Below, piece after piece: positions 1 to 8,744 of a stretch of DNA of 64,000 nt (position 1 is the first letter of the stretch; every line of letters starts with the position of its first letter). Both the position numbers and the translations under genes were made by a program. Origin of the DNA: CP2-2F sp034432555 (lineage in GTDB: Bacteria > Chloroflexota > Anaerolineae > Aggregatilineales > UBA2796). The DNA is taken from positions 198,126 through 262,125 of the forward strand of contig DAOUBW010000014.1 of NCBI GenBank assembly GCA_034432555.1. Direction: 5' to 3'. The notes under the pieces are model-generated. The model was not told the origin of the DNA. It did not search any database and saw nothing but the letters and a program-made list of their open reading frames with translations.

Positions 1-1
1 G

Positions 2-883
2 CTCTTTGCTAAGGAAGCGCTTAGCGGACGTGGCAGGCGCAGCGAGATCACGCTTGGCGGCGAGAAGTTCCTCAACGCGCAGCTCACCATCATCGAGAGC
101 GTTGGGCGTGCTGCCGTGATGCAAGATATTACGCACCTGAAGCAGCTCGACCGCGCCAAGAGCGACTTCGTGGCAGCCGTTGCCCACGATCTGCGCTCAC
201 CGTTGACCGCTGTGCTTGGCTATTCTGAATTGCTGGTGCGCGCTGGCACGCTCAACGAGCAGCAGACGCGCTTTGTCGAGCAGATCACGGCGAGTGTTCA
301 CTCCATCACTGCGCTCATCACCGAACTATTGGAGCTGAGCCGCATTGAGGCAGGCTTCAATGTTGACCTTGAGCCTGTCGCTATGGAGCGCGTTGTTCGG
401 AAGGCAGTTGATGGCTTGCAGCATCAAAAAACGCAGCGTGGGCATACCCTTACCCTAGATGTCGCACCGAGCCTGCCAACCTTAGTCGGCAATCCGCTGC
501 GCCTTCAGCAAATGGTGGCAAACTTGGTGGGTAACGCCATCAAATACACGCCCAACAACGGCAATATCAAGGTCAGCCTGTGGCGCGACTCCGATAACAT
601 CGTCTTTCAAGTCTCGGATAGCGGCATTGGCATTCCCGCCGAAGATCAGCCCTTTGTCTTCGATAAATTCTTCCGCTCCGAGCGCGCCGCCAGCGAATTT
701 GACGGCACAGGCTTAGGGCTTTCCATCGTGAAGGGCGTTGTCGATCAACATCAAGGGCGCATCTGGCTGGAGAGCCGCGAAGGAATCGGCACAACCTTCA
801 CGGTGGTGCTGCCGCTTTCGCCCACCAACCCTGATCCTGACCCGACGCGCCCACGCCGTACCGGCAGCTTGTTGGCATCCTAA
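2..883 (+). CDS. Sensor histidine kinase, C-terminal part (cut by left edge)
   Basis: The frame is open from the left edge, so this is the last ~293 residues of a longer protein. The first ~45 residues read like the end of a PAS sensor module (VGRAAVMQDITH). A HisKA helix follows, with the phospho-acceptor His in AHDLRSPLTAVLGY near visible residue 62. The HATPase_c domain has an N box (NLVGNAIKYTPN), G1 (DSGIGIP), F box (FDKFF) and G2 (GTGLGLSIVKG). All boxes are intact, so it should autophosphorylate and pass phosphate to a response regulator, but no regulator lies next to it on the right. The GTG at 116 is an internal codon, because the sequence upstream reads on as protein. The next gene starts 2 bases after the stop. 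Confidence 0.93.
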   Translation, partial: LFAKEALSGRGRRSEITLGGEKFLNAQLTIIESVGRAAVMQDITHLKQLDRAKSDFVAAVAHDLRSPLTAVLGYSELLVRAGTLNEQQTRFVEQITASVHSITALITELLELSRIEAGFNVDLEPVAMERVVRKAVDGLQHQKTQRGHTLTLDVAPSLPTLVGNPLRLQQMVANLVGNAIKYTPNNGNIKVSLWRDSDNIVFQVSDSGIGIPAEDQPFVFDKFFRSERAASEFDGTGLGLSIVKGVVDQHQGRIWLESREGIGTTFTVVLPLSPTNPDPDPTRPRRTGSLLAS

Positions 884-885
884 AC

Positions 886-1227
886 ATGAATCATCCCATC
901 CGCCCTGAGGACGACGATGATCCGCACGCCAAACCTGATCGCGCCGTGTGGATGGTGGTGGCAACTGCCAGCTATCTAGAGGCAACCATCATCAGCGGAC
1001 GGCTGGCAAGTTTTGGCATCCCTAGTTATATCCACCGCGAGTCGGTCGGTATCATACTGGGCTTATCCATCGGCTTGGGCGAGGCTCAGGTGGTGGTGCC
1101 AGAGGCATATTATGAAGCAGCGCTCTTAGTGCTTGATCCCGATGATGTGGCAGCACGCTTAAATGACGGGCTGCCAGATGAGGATTTTTACGAAGATGAC
1201 GACGATACCCACGGCGACGACCAATGA
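886..1227 (+). CDS. DUF2007-like small acidic protein
   Basis: A 113-residue protein. Its core (residues ~20-85: WMVVATASYLEATIISGRL, then FGIPSYIHRE and EAQVVVPEAYYEAALLVL) matches the DUF2007 pattern, a small ferredoxin-like fold proposed to take part in signal transduction. Both ends are very acidic (DDDD near residue 9, DEDFYEDDDD near the C-terminus). No membrane segment or metal site is visible. It begins 2 bases after the kinase stop and its 3' end overlaps the next gene, so the three are probably one translationally coupled operon. The family is likely from the core pattern; the function is unknown. Confidence 0.75.
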   Translation: MNHPIRPEDDDDPHAKPDRAVWMVVATASYLEATIISGRLASFGIPSYIHRESVGIILGLSIGLGEAQVVVPEAYYEAALLVLDPDDVAARLNDGLPDEDFYEDDDDTHGDDQ

Positions 1228-2164
1228 AACGCTGACTGCCATTGAAGGCATCCGCGTAGGACACGCCACCGATACACAGGCAGTCACCGGCTGCACCGTG
1301 ATTTTATGCCCGCCACAGACCGTTGGCGGCGTGGATCAGCGCGGCAGTGCGCCCGGCACCCGCGAAACGGACTTGCTGCGCCCTTCCAAACTTGTGCAGC
1401 ACGTCCATGCTGTCGTGTTGGCGGGCGGCAGCGCTTACGGTTTGGCAGCCGCCGATGGCGTTATGCGCTACCTTGAGGAAAGCGGCATTGGCTACCCAAC
1501 AGCGGGCGGCGTCGTGCCGATTGTGCCAGCCGCCATCCTGTTCGATCTGGACATTGGGCGCTCGGATCGGCGTCCCGACGCGGCGATGGGCTATGCCGCC
1601 TGCCAAGCGGCAAGCGCCGCGCCCGTGCCACAAGGCAGCTTAGGTGCAGGCACGGGTGCGGTCATCAGCCGCTTGATGGGCTTACCGAACGCCACCAAAG
1701 GCGGCATTGGCAGTGCAGCCATCCATTTGGGCAACGGCTTGATTGTGGCGGCGCTAATCGCCGTGAATGCTGTGGGCGATGTGCTGGATGAGCAGAGCAA
1801 CATCATCGCCGGCGCACATCAGAATGGGCAGTTTTTCGGCGCGCTGAACATGCTGCGAATGCAAAAGAGCACGCCGCCGCCCACCAACACCGTGATTGGC
1901 GTGGTGGCGACCAATGCACGCCTGAGCAAAGAAGATGCCAACTACGTTGCCTCTGCCGCACAGGACGGCTTGGCGCAGGCAATCCGTCCTGCCCACACGC
2001 CCTTCGATGGTGATACGATCTTTGCCTTGGCAACCGGTCAGGTGGAAGCTGCCGCCATGACGGTGAGCGCCTTTGCCGCCGAAGTGACCGCTGCCGCCAT
2101 TCGGAATGCGGTGCGCCATGCTGAATCCTTAGGTGGTGTGCCTGCGCTGCGCGATCTGCCCTAA
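1196..2164 (+). CDS. P1 family peptidase (S58 DmpA/NylC-like Ntn hydrolase)
   Basis: An Ntn-type aminopeptidase or amidohydrolase of about 322 residues. Visible family signatures are IRVGHATD near the N-terminus, HAVVLAGGSAYGLAAADGVM and ATKGGIGSA. The later TNTVIGVVATNARLS corresponds to the Asn-Thr bond that self-cleaves in NylC-type enzymes, which would make Thr ~232 the nucleophile of the beta chain (family knowledge, not tested). I chose the ATG at 1196, which places the usual 'LTAIEGIRVGH' start close to the N-terminus. An upstream start at 1163 would add 11 residues inside the preceding gene. With the 1196 start it overlaps the DUF2007 gene by 32 bases. The natural substrate cannot be told from sequence. 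Confidence 0.9.
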   Translation: MTTIPTATTNETLTAIEGIRVGHATDTQAVTGCTVILCPPQTVGGVDQRGSAPGTRETDLLRPSKLVQHVHAVVLAGGSAYGLAAADGVMRYLEESGIGYPTAGGVVPIVPAAILFDLDIGRSDRRPDAAMGYAACQAASAAPVPQGSLGAGTGAVISRLMGLPNATKGGIGSAAIHLGNGLIVAALIAVNAVGDVLDEQSNIIAGAHQNGQFFGALNMLRMQKSTPPPTNTVIGVVATNARLSKEDANYVASAAQDGLAQAIRPAHTPFDGDTIFALATGQVEAAAMTVSAFAAEVTAAAIRNAVRHAESLGGVPALRDLP

Positions 2165-2176
2165 GCAGGAAATGCC

Positions 2177-2624
2177 ATGCACCAGAATGAATTTGAGCAA
2201 ATTCTCTCAGATACAACGAAATATATTGACGGTGATGTTGATATGGAAACCTAACCCTGATCATCCTGCCTTTGAGTTCAGAGTTGAGATTCTTTCGGAA
2301 CAGGGTTACCCTCTGTTTCTAAAAGGGAGTTATAATCCCCTAATACCAATGTGTTCTTATGTCATTATTCATCGGCAAGGTGGGCGCATCTATGCATTAG
2401 ATGTTGGCAAAGCACACCGTAACCCATCTGGTCAACATATTGGCGAAACGCATAAACACCGTTGGACAGAGCGCTTTGGTGACCGAGAAGCCTATGAGCC
2501 AACAGATATTACAGTTGGTGCGGAAGCACCCCTTTTACTCTGGCAACAGTTTTGCCAAGAGGCAAATCTTAGCCACAATGGTATGCTCAGTGAGCCGCCG
2601 CCGTGGCAAGAGGAACTTTTCTAA
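2177..2624 (+). pseudogene. Frameshifted gene of a family often paired with DUF1828
   Basis: A ribosome site (AGGA at 2168) precedes ATG 2177, which begins MHQNEFEQILSDTTKYIDGD and hits TAA at 2252. Moving forward one base at about 2243 gives WKPNPDHPAFEFRVEI and an open frame to TAA 2622-2624. That frame contains GYPLFLKGSYNP, GRIYALDVGKAHRNP, HKHRWTERFGDREAY and a PPPWQEELF end. The two parts join as one ~148-residue protein of a small family I recognise from cyanobacteria and Chloroflexi, function unknown and DUF number uncertain. A one-base insertion, real or from assembly, explains the break. The next gene's ATG overlaps its stop (TAATG), as expected for a coupled pair. Confidence 0.72.
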
Positions 2625-2925
2625 TGAGTCTTTGCGAAACGCTTCAAAGTCAGATGGCTGGGTTGTTCACATGCGAACAGCATGGTGCATACACGCGCAT
2701 TCGCACACCCTACCTCTACCCTGATGGAGATATTCTCGATTTATTCCTTGCCGAAAAAACGCACAGTTCGTCTTGCCCTAGGCGAAACGCTACGTTGGCT
2801 GCATTTGCAAACACCAAGCAAACGCCTCACCAAAGGCAGAAGAAGATTTCAACTTGCTTGAACCGCACTCCGAATTAATTTTCTGGTCTAAGCCGCATGA
2901 ACTCTTGGCAAAACTGACAGCTTAG
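2624..2925 (+). pseudogene. DUF1828-like gene broken by two frameshifts
   Basis: ATG 2624 overlaps the previous stop. The first frame gives MSLCETLQSQMAGLFTCEQH and RIRTPYLYPDGDILDLFLAEK, the DUF1828 opening. At the A6 run 2754-2759 the expected continuation moves one base forward (RTVRLALGETLRWLHLQT, then PSKRLTK). Near 2835 it moves forward again (AEEDFNLLEPHSELIFWSKP, then HELLAKLTA), ending at TAG 2923-2925. The pieces add up to a full-length ~100-residue DUF1828 protein spread over all three frames. The unshifted frame would give an 84-residue product with an unrelated tail. Function is unknown. Two independent shifts make a working product unlikely unless they are sequencing errors. Confidence 0.72.
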
Positions 2926-2993
2926 CCAAGCTGCGCTATACTCTACCCACCCAATAGACTTTTGCCGCCTTCTAACACGGGAGAGAAATCACC

Positions 2994-4001
2994 ATGCCCG
3001 ACCGAGTCGCTTTATATTTGCAGGATGCCCACGAACTGCCTGAGGCAATCGGCTATGTGCAGTATGCTGAAGCAAATGGCTTTGAGGCAGTTTGGCAGGC
3101 AGAAAGCCGCCTTGTGCGCGATGCCGTTGTGCCGATGGCTGCCTTTGCCGCCACCACGCGCAAGATCAAGGTTGGCTCTGGCGTCATCAACAACTGGACG
3201 CGCAATGCCGCTTTGATCGCCTCCACCTTCCTGACGCTGGACGATCTCGCGCCGAATCGGATCATCTTGGGCATTGGCGCCTGGTGGAATCCTTTGGCGG
3301 CAAACGTCGGCATCAAGCGCGAGAAGCCGCTGCTTGCCATGCGCGAAGTGGTCACGGTGGTGCGCGATCTGCTGGCGATGAAGCGCGTCACCTTTCAGGG
3401 CGAGTATGTGCAGGTGAACGGCATTGAGCTAGATATCGTTCACGGACGGCGCGAGCCGCGCAATGTGCCGATCTACATCGGCGCCACCGGCATGAAGATG
3501 ATGGCGCTGACGGGCGAAATCGCCGACGGCGCGCTGCTGAACTACCTTGTCTCGCCCGCCTATAACACAGAGGCGATGGCGGCACTGGAGCAGGGCGCCA
3601 AAGTGGCAGGGCGCAGCGTGGACAGCATTGATCGTCCGCAATTGGTGGTTGCCAGCGTAGATCGTGACCGCAAAAAGGCGCTCGACGGCGCTCGCAAGCT
3701 GGTGACGCAGTACCTTGGGCAGCAGCCGCACATTATGAAGGCAAGCGGCGTCAGCCAAGAGCTGCTTGACGAAATTGCCCAAGTGCTGACGTGGCCCGCC
3801 ACCGAAGAACAGATCGAACAGGCGATGGCGCTTGTGCCAGATGACGTGGTGCAGCTCATCACTGCCAGCGGCACGCCCGAAGAAGTGCGCGCCAAAGTGC
3901 GCGAATACGTCGCATCGGGCTGCACTTGTCCGGTGTTATATCCGCTTGGCGATGATGTCAAACTGATGATAGACACTTTTGCCAACGGCTATTCACACTA
4001 A
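2994..4001 (+). CDS. LLM class F420-dependent oxidoreductase (MER-like)
   Basis: A 335-residue bacterial-luciferase-like TIM barrel. It begins MPDRVALYLQDAHELPEAIG. The stretch YAEANGFEAVWQAESRLVRD is the usual N-terminal substrate-loop region. IKVGSGVINNWTRNAA, RIILGIGAWWNPLA and PIYIGATGMKMMALTGEIAD are the segments that bind F420 or FMN in the MER group. These enzymes usually use reduced coenzyme F420 for hydride transfer, but F420 versus FMN cannot be settled here. Start ATG 2994 has a GGGAGAG ribosome site 8-14 bases upstream. A thioesterase gene follows after 23 bases and may be co-transcribed. Substrate unknown. Confidence 0.9.
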   Translation: MPDRVALYLQDAHELPEAIGYVQYAEANGFEAVWQAESRLVRDAVVPMAAFAATTRKIKVGSGVINNWTRNAALIASTFLTLDDLAPNRIILGIGAWWNPLAANVGIKREKPLLAMREVVTVVRDLLAMKRVTFQGEYVQVNGIELDIVHGRREPRNVPIYIGATGMKMMALTGEIADGALLNYLVSPAYNTEAMAALEQGAKVAGRSVDSIDRPQLVVASVDRDRKKALDGARKLVTQYLGQQPHIMKASGVSQELLDEIAQVLTWPATEEQIEQAMALVPDDVVQLITASGTPEEVRAKVREYVASGCTCPVLYPLGDDVKLMIDTFANGYSH

Positions 4002-4024
4002 AATCAACCCATTCAGGAGTCTCT

Positions 4025-4573
4025 ATGAAGTCTGCTTTTACCTCTGGTGCGCTGGAGCGCGTCGGTGCGCCGGATGCCCTACAGCCCAACTCGCGCCATT
4101 GTTTCGCCTGCGGTGTTGAAAACGCCGATGGCTTGCGTCTGCGCTTCTTTAACGATGGCAGCACCGCTTGCCGCGCCGAAGTCGTGCTACACGATCCACA
4201 TCAGGGCTATCCGGGCATCGCCCATGGTGGCGTGGTAACTGCCATTTTGGATGAGGCGCTTACCCGCGCCGCACTGGCGGGCGATTTTACGCGGCTGATG
4301 TACACAGCGCGCATTGAGGTGCGCTTTCGCCAGCCGGTGCCGCTGCACACCAAGCTCACTGTGCGCGGGCGCGTGGAGAAGGACCGCGGGCGGATTGTGA
4401 CCTCTACCGCCGAGATCATCCTTCCCAACGGCACAGTGGCGGCTGAGGCAAACGGCACGCTGGTCGCCGTGCCAGAGCAGGCATTGAAGGAAATGGATAC
4501 GCCTGAAGCAGGCTGGCAAGTCTACCCATTAGAAGATGACTCGCCCGCGCCGCACGTTACACAAGGCGCATGA
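4025..4573 (+). CDS. PaaI-type hotdog-fold thioesterase
   Basis: A 182-residue single hotdog-domain protein. HCFACGVENADGLRLRF (residues ~23-39) is the common N-terminal motif of this acyl-CoA thioesterase group. GIAHGGVVTAILDEALTRAA contains the HGG(V/x)...DEA active-site helix. Such enzymes hydrolyse acyl-CoA or aryl-CoA thioesters in the cytoplasm. A perfect AGGAG lies 7 bases upstream of ATG 4025. Its last four bases (ATGA) overlap the start of the large membrane protein downstream, so the two are translationally coupled, although no functional link is obvious. The ~50-residue tail after the domain is unremarkable. Confidence 0.88.
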   Translation: MKSAFTSGALERVGAPDALQPNSRHCFACGVENADGLRLRFFNDGSTACRAEVVLHDPHQGYPGIAHGGVVTAILDEALTRAALAGDFTRLMYTARIEVRFRQPVPLHTKLTVRGRVEKDRGRIVTSTAEIILPNGTVAAEANGTLVAVPEQALKEMDTPEAGWQVYPLEDDSPAPHVTQGA

Positions 4574-7101
4574 ACATCCTAGCGCGCGGCAAGGCAGCCA
4601 TCAGCCGCGTTGCACCGCACATTGGTGCTGAACTCCTGATTATCGCGCTGCTGCTGGTGATTCAGGCGTTCATCGGTGCATCGCTGCGGGCAACCGAAAG
4701 CGACACGCTCATCTTGCCGCTGGATGATGCCTATATCCACTTTCAGTATGCGCGGGCGTTGGCAGAAGGGCATCCCTTCCGCTACAACGCCGACCAGCCG
4801 CCAACCAGCGGCGCTACCAGCCTGCTGTATCCGCCGCTGTTGGCAGTCGGCTATCGGCTGGGCTTCACCGGTGAAGCGCTGAGTTGGTGGGCGCTCATGC
4901 TTGGCGTGTTGGCGTGGTATGGTTCGGCACGGTTGATCTTACGCTTGGTAGCGGCAACCAACGCGCCCTATGCCAAATGGTTCGGCTTGGCGACGGCGCT
5001 GCTGTTCATCCTGCATGGCTCACTGGCTTGGGCGTTCCTCTCCGGCATGGAGACGGGGCTGTTCATCTACGCCATGCTGCTGACGCTGTGGCACGCCCGC
5101 GCTGAGCATGTCCGTGCGGCGCTGTTGGCAGGGGCGTTCACCGCATTGATCCGCCCTGAGGGCGCCGTGATCGGCGTTGGCGCAGCGCTCTATGTGTTAG
5201 CAGGGCAGCGCCGCACCGAATTTTGGCGCACCTTGCCCTACTATGCGCTGCTTGCAGCAGGCATTGTGGCGCAGCCGCTGCTCAACCTTGCCCTGACAGG
5301 CTCGCCAAGCGGCAGCGGAATGCAGGCGAAAAGCTACCTATACAATGTGCCAGCCGATTTCGGCAGCCTGCTGAGCGACGTGCTGAACACGGCGGCGCGC
5401 CTTTGGGCAGAGCTGTTCACCGACATAAATTTGTACGTCACGCTGCCGTTTGCCCTGCTTGCGCTGCCCTTCATGGTCTATGCCCTGCGAACTGCCTTCC
5501 AACGCCACCGTCACATCAGCCAGTTGATCGGCGTGTGGCTGCTAGGGCTAACGGCGATCACAGCATTGGTGGAAACTGCCTTTTGGCAGTTCAAGCGCTA
5601 CCAGCAGCCGCTGATCGTCTTGTTGATTGTGCTGTTCGGCTATGCGTGCGCTGGCATAACGCGCCTCTTCCAGCGGCGCGCTGCGTGGTTTGCTATGGGT
5701 AGCCTTACCTGTTTCATCGCGGCAGTGCTGCTGTTGAACAGCAGCACTTGGGTGCGCCTTTACGCCGAAAATGCGCGGGAAGTTGCCTTTAGCCAAATGG
5801 CGTTGGCGCGGGCAGTTGCCACACTGCCGACGGAGGCAATCGTTGGCGTGCATGATATTGGCGTGCTGCGCTATGTGGGCAACCGAACCACCTATGATGT
5901 GGTCGGCTTGACAACGCCCAAAGCGGCGGCAGCCTGGCGGCATGGCGCGGGCGCAGTCTTTGAGGCGATGTATGGCAGCGCGTGGCGTCCCGATTATTTC
6001 GCCATTTATCCCGATGCACGCGGACTCACCTATTTTGAGCAGAGCGGCGTTTTTGGCGAAATCTTGGCTAGTTTCCCATCCACCTATCCGCTGATCAACG
6101 CCGCCTCTGCCACCGAAAGCGGGCAATTCCTCTACCGCGCCGATTGGACATATGCCGCCTACGCCGCGCTGCCGCACCAGCCGAGTACGCTGGCTGCCCT
6201 CGCCGATTTCACGCTCATAGACAGCCTCAATGTGGCAGATTTGGCGAGCGAGGCAGCGCACAACTATGCGTGGTGGCAGGCGGTGCGGCGGTTCGGCTTC
6301 CCAACGGAGCTTTACACGCTGAACTATGTGGCGTGCGCGCCGCCCGATGCTGCTAATGCAAGCTGCCGCGTCTCGGACGGCGGACGCCTGTTGACGGGCG
6401 GTGAGCGCTTTACGATTCAGGTGGCAGCAGCGCGCGATCTGTTGTGGGTAATGCGTGTCCATGCCCAACATGCAGTTAGCTTGCGCTTATATGCCGATGA
6501 TCAGCCGTTGGGCGTGCGCGTTGTGCCAGAAATTCAGGGCAGGTGGCTGGAGATCAGCACCTTAGTGCCGCGTGCGCTGATCACGGGTGCGGCGCTGACG
6601 CTGCGCGTCGAGGTGGAAGGCGTGCAAGACTCAGGCTTCTATATGCCCTACTACCATTGGTTCTATCAGGGCGATTATCAGGCAGAGGCTGAAGGTGATT
6701 CGTTGGCAACCTTTGCCGAGTCGGTGGCGCTGCGCGAGGCACGCACAACCCATGATGCGGCAGCGCGGACGCTCACGCTTGATCTGGCGTGGTCGCTGCT
6801 GGCTGAGTCGCCGTTCGATGCGGTGGTCTTCATGCACCTTTACGATGAGGCAGGTGTGTTGATCGAGGCAGCGCAGCGCGATCAGCGGGTGGGCGATGGC
6901 ACGCTGCCGCCTGCTAATTGGCTGCCACGCCGACTCTACCGCGAGCGCCACACACTCCAACTGCCGCCCGATCTGCCATCAGGCAATTACCGCGTGGCAG
7001 TCGGCTTGTACGATCCGCGCAGCCTGACGCGCTACGCTGCACAAAGCGAAAGTGCGGACGCTGAGCAGCGCGTGTTCATTGGCACGTTCAGCGTCCGCTG
7101 A
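4570..7101 (+). CDS. Large GT-C-like multi-pass membrane protein
   Basis: An 843-residue protein. The N-terminal half has about ten hydrophobic segments starting near residue 20 (LLIIALLLVIQAFIGASL). The first outside loop reads LPLDDAYIHFQYARALAEG and then NADQPPTSGATSLLYPPL. A DD pair in this loop is typical of GT-C lipid-linked-sugar glycosyltransferases, where it binds metal. Residues ~400-843 are soluble and probably extracytoplasmic, with beta-rich segments near the end (YRVAVGLYDP...VFIGTFSVR). This layout is common in Chloroflexota proteins annotated only as hypothetical membrane proteins. A glycosyltransferase role is inferred from topology and the acidic loop. It is coupled to the thioesterase by a 4-base overlap. 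Confidence 0.72.
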   Translation: MNILARGKAAISRVAPHIGAELLIIALLLVIQAFIGASLRATESDTLILPLDDAYIHFQYARALAEGHPFRYNADQPPTSGATSLLYPPLLAVGYRLGFTGEALSWWALMLGVLAWYGSARLILRLVAATNAPYAKWFGLATALLFILHGSLAWAFLSGMETGLFIYAMLLTLWHARAEHVRAALLAGAFTALIRPEGAVIGVGAALYVLAGQRRTEFWRTLPYYALLAAGIVAQPLLNLALTGSPSGSGMQAKSYLYNVPADFGSLLSDVLNTAARLWAELFTDINLYVTLPFALLALPFMVYALRTAFQRHRHISQLIGVWLLGLTAITALVETAFWQFKRYQQPLIVLLIVLFGYACAGITRLFQRRAAWFAMGSLTCFIAAVLLLNSSTWVRLYAENAREVAFSQMALARAVATLPTEAIVGVHDIGVLRYVGNRTTYDVVGLTTPKAAAAWRHGAGAVFEAMYGSAWRPDYFAIYPDARGLTYFEQSGVFGEILASFPSTYPLINAASATESGQFLYRADWTYAAYAALPHQPSTLAALADFTLIDSLNVADLASEAAHNYAWWQAVRRFGFPTELYTLNYVACAPPDAANASCRVSDGGRLLTGGERFTIQVAAARDLLWVMRVHAQHAVSLRLYADDQPLGVRVVPEIQGRWLEISTLVPRALITGAALTLRVEVEGVQDSGFYMPYYHWFYQGDYQAEAEGDSLATFAESVALREARTTHDAAARTLTLDLAWSLLAESPFDAVVFMHLYDEAGVLIEAAQRDQRVGDGTLPPANWLPRRLYRERHTLQLPPDLPSGNYRVAVGLYDPRSLTRYAAQSESADAEQRVFIGTFSVR

Positions 7102-7115
7102 GCAAAGGTATTTGC

Positions 7116-7874
7116 CTACGGCAATTCCCAACCGCCCGCCACAGGCATCACATGCCCTGTCACGAACGATGCACCGTCCGAGAGCAGCCATAAGATCGCG
7201 CTGGCTGCCTCTGGCGGCTCACCAATGCGCCCAATTGGATGGAAGGTTGCCATATACGCTTCGGCTTCAGGCGTGCCGCCGGAGAAATCCATGAACATCG
7301 GCGTGCGGATTGAGCCGGGTGCGATAACGTTGACGCGGATATTCTGTTTGGCATATTCCAGCGCGGCAACTTTGGTCAGCATGATCATGCCCGCTTTGCT
7401 GCTGGCATAGGCGGGCAAGCCGGGGAAGGCGATCACACCGATCACAGAGGCAACGTTCACGATGGCGCCGCCGCCAACCTTGAGCATCTCTGGGATGACA
7501 TATTTCATGCAGTGCCACGCACCGTTAATGTTGGTAGTCACTACAGTGCTGAAATCTTCTTCAGTTGCCTCCACCGTGTTGGCGACCGGTCCGACAGCGC
7601 CAGCGCTGTTCACAAGGTAGTTCACCTGCCCGTAGGCATCCACCGCTTGGCGCACCAACGCCGCGACGGAAGCGCTTTGGGTGATATCCACCTGCACAAA
7701 GATCGCCTCGCCGCCTTTCGCTTTGATCTGAGCAACCGTCGCCTGCCCTTTGGCGGGATCACGCCCAGCGACGACCACCTTAGCGCCATCGGCGGCGAGT
7801 TGATAGGCGGTCTCTTGCCCAATGCCGGAATTGCCGCCCGTGACGATGGCAACTTTGCCTGAGAATTGTCCCAT
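7116..7874 (-). CDS. SDR family oxidoreductase
   Basis: A classical short-chain dehydrogenase/reductase of about 252 residues. The cofactor motif TGGNSGIG is near residue 13, NSAGAVG marks the NAG segment, and the catalytic Ser (NVASVIG) and YASSK (Tyr-x-x-x-Lys) are present. VIAPGSIRTPM follows as usual, and WLLSDGASFVTGHVMPVAGG is the standard C-terminal end. The Arg in VVVAGRDPAKG after strand 2 favours NADP(H). I chose ATG 7874 because AAAGGA lies 8 bases before it. A GTG 36 bases further upstream would add an atypical 12 residues. It converges with the membrane-protein gene 14 bases away. Substrate not predictable. Confidence 0.93.
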   Translation of the reverse strand: MGQFSGKVAIVTGGNSGIGQETAYQLAADGAKVVVAGRDPAKGQATVAQIKAKGGEAIFVQVDITQSASVAALVRQAVDAYGQVNYLVNSAGAVGPVANTVEATEEDFSTVVTTNINGAWHCMKYVIPEMLKVGGGAIVNVASVIGVIAFPGLPAYASSKAGMIMLTKVAALEYAKQNIRVNVIAPGSIRTPMFMDFSGGTPEAEAYMATFHPIGRIGEPPEAASAILWLLSDGASFVTGHVMPVAGGWELP

Positions 7875-7946
7875 ATCCTTAATCCTTTGGTGTTGCGCTT
7901 GAACAGGCACAATCCTATACCAAATTCATACATTTTCACAGTTTTG

Positions 7947-7982
7947 CCTAGCCCTTTCCCTGCTTGTGGAAAAGCGGATCGG
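7947..7982. repeat. Short palindromic repeat, copy A
   Basis: The bases CCTAGCCCTTTCCC, a short spacer, then GGAAAAGCGGATCGG match, with gaps, the core of the longer element at 12341-12410 (CCTAGCCCTTTCCCC ... GAAAGGGAATCGG). It forms a small stem (CTTTCC/GGAAAA). It lies in the intergenic region upstream of the SDR gene. It looks like a truncated or diverged copy of a dispersed intergenic repeat. Two copies in one window is thin support. Confidence 0.45.
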
Positions 7983-8093
7983 CGGTGATCGTCAAAGCCC
8001 TGCGGCGTGCGCTTGATCATGCCCTTAGAATCTGTTTCACGGGCAGATTGTGGGTTATGATAATGATAGCTAAGAGCATAAACAGAGTGTGCA

Positions 8094-8729
8094 ATGCGTT
8101 TATTGGTGATCAGTTTGCTGTGTGGTGTGCTGCTGGCGGCAGGGGTGTTCACGGCGCGGCAGCTTGGGTCACGAACGCCTGACTCAGCCGCACTCGCCTT
8201 TATCAAAGGGCTGTTTGCGCCAGAGTGCGCCCTGCCTGATTGCTGGCATGGCATCCACTTTAGCCTTACAACGCTGCGCAAGGCTGTGGCGCTGCTAGAG
8301 GCTGACTCTGCCCTGCGTGTTGAGGTATTACGCAGCCGCAGCTATGGCACATGGGTAGTGCGTAGCTACCGTCAGGCGCCGCCCTACGGTCTGGAGATCG
8401 GCTTCAGCGGCTATCCTGATGCGCCCTTGCCCGTCACCGCTTTGTGGATGCATTTACCGAGCGATGCCTTGCAAGTTGGTGAGTTGATCGCTGCCTTTGG
8501 TGCGCCTGAATGGGCATGGCTGTGTGCGCCCGATGTGCCGATGAATGCGCTTTATCGGCTGGGCGGGCTGCGTTTTGCCGCACCAACCAGCCGCGACGGA
8601 CGCCTGACGCCCTATGCACCACTGCGCGAGCTAGAGATCAGCCTTTATGCGCGCCGTGATGAGCCAGCCTGGCAAGGCTTCACCTATCGCGCCCGCCACA
8701 CTGCCTTCGCCCAACGCCTCTGCCGCTGA
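8094..8729 (+). CDS. Membrane-anchored protein of unknown function
   Basis: A 211-residue protein with an N-terminal hydrophobic segment (MRLLVISLLCGVLLAAGVF) that acts as signal peptide or anchor. The rest is predicted outside the membrane. I recognise no family. It is mixed alpha/beta with a central stretch FGAPEWAWLCAPDVPMNALY. Three Cys after the anchor (in PECALPDCWHG and WLCAPD) could form a disulfide. The Cys in the anchor lacks the small-residue context of a good lipobox (LLCG would be the only candidate). It stands alone between the divergent SDR gene and cydA. Codon use matches its neighbours and the frame is clean, so it is probably real. Confidence 0.65.
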   Translation: MRLLVISLLCGVLLAAGVFTARQLGSRTPDSAALAFIKGLFAPECALPDCWHGIHFSLTTLRKAVALLEADSALRVEVLRSRSYGTWVVRSYRQAPPYGLEIGFSGYPDAPLPVTALWMHLPSDALQVGELIAAFGAPEWAWLCAPDVPMNALYRLGGLRFAAPTSRDGRLTPYAPLRELEISLYARRDEPAWQGFTYRARHTAFAQRLCR

Positions 8730-8744
8730 AGGCAGCACCTCTAA

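Noticed and set aside
5548..6471. Open frame of ~307 codons on the minus strand inside the large membrane protein
   Set aside because: It only mirrors the coding strand and lacks any domain or start signal.
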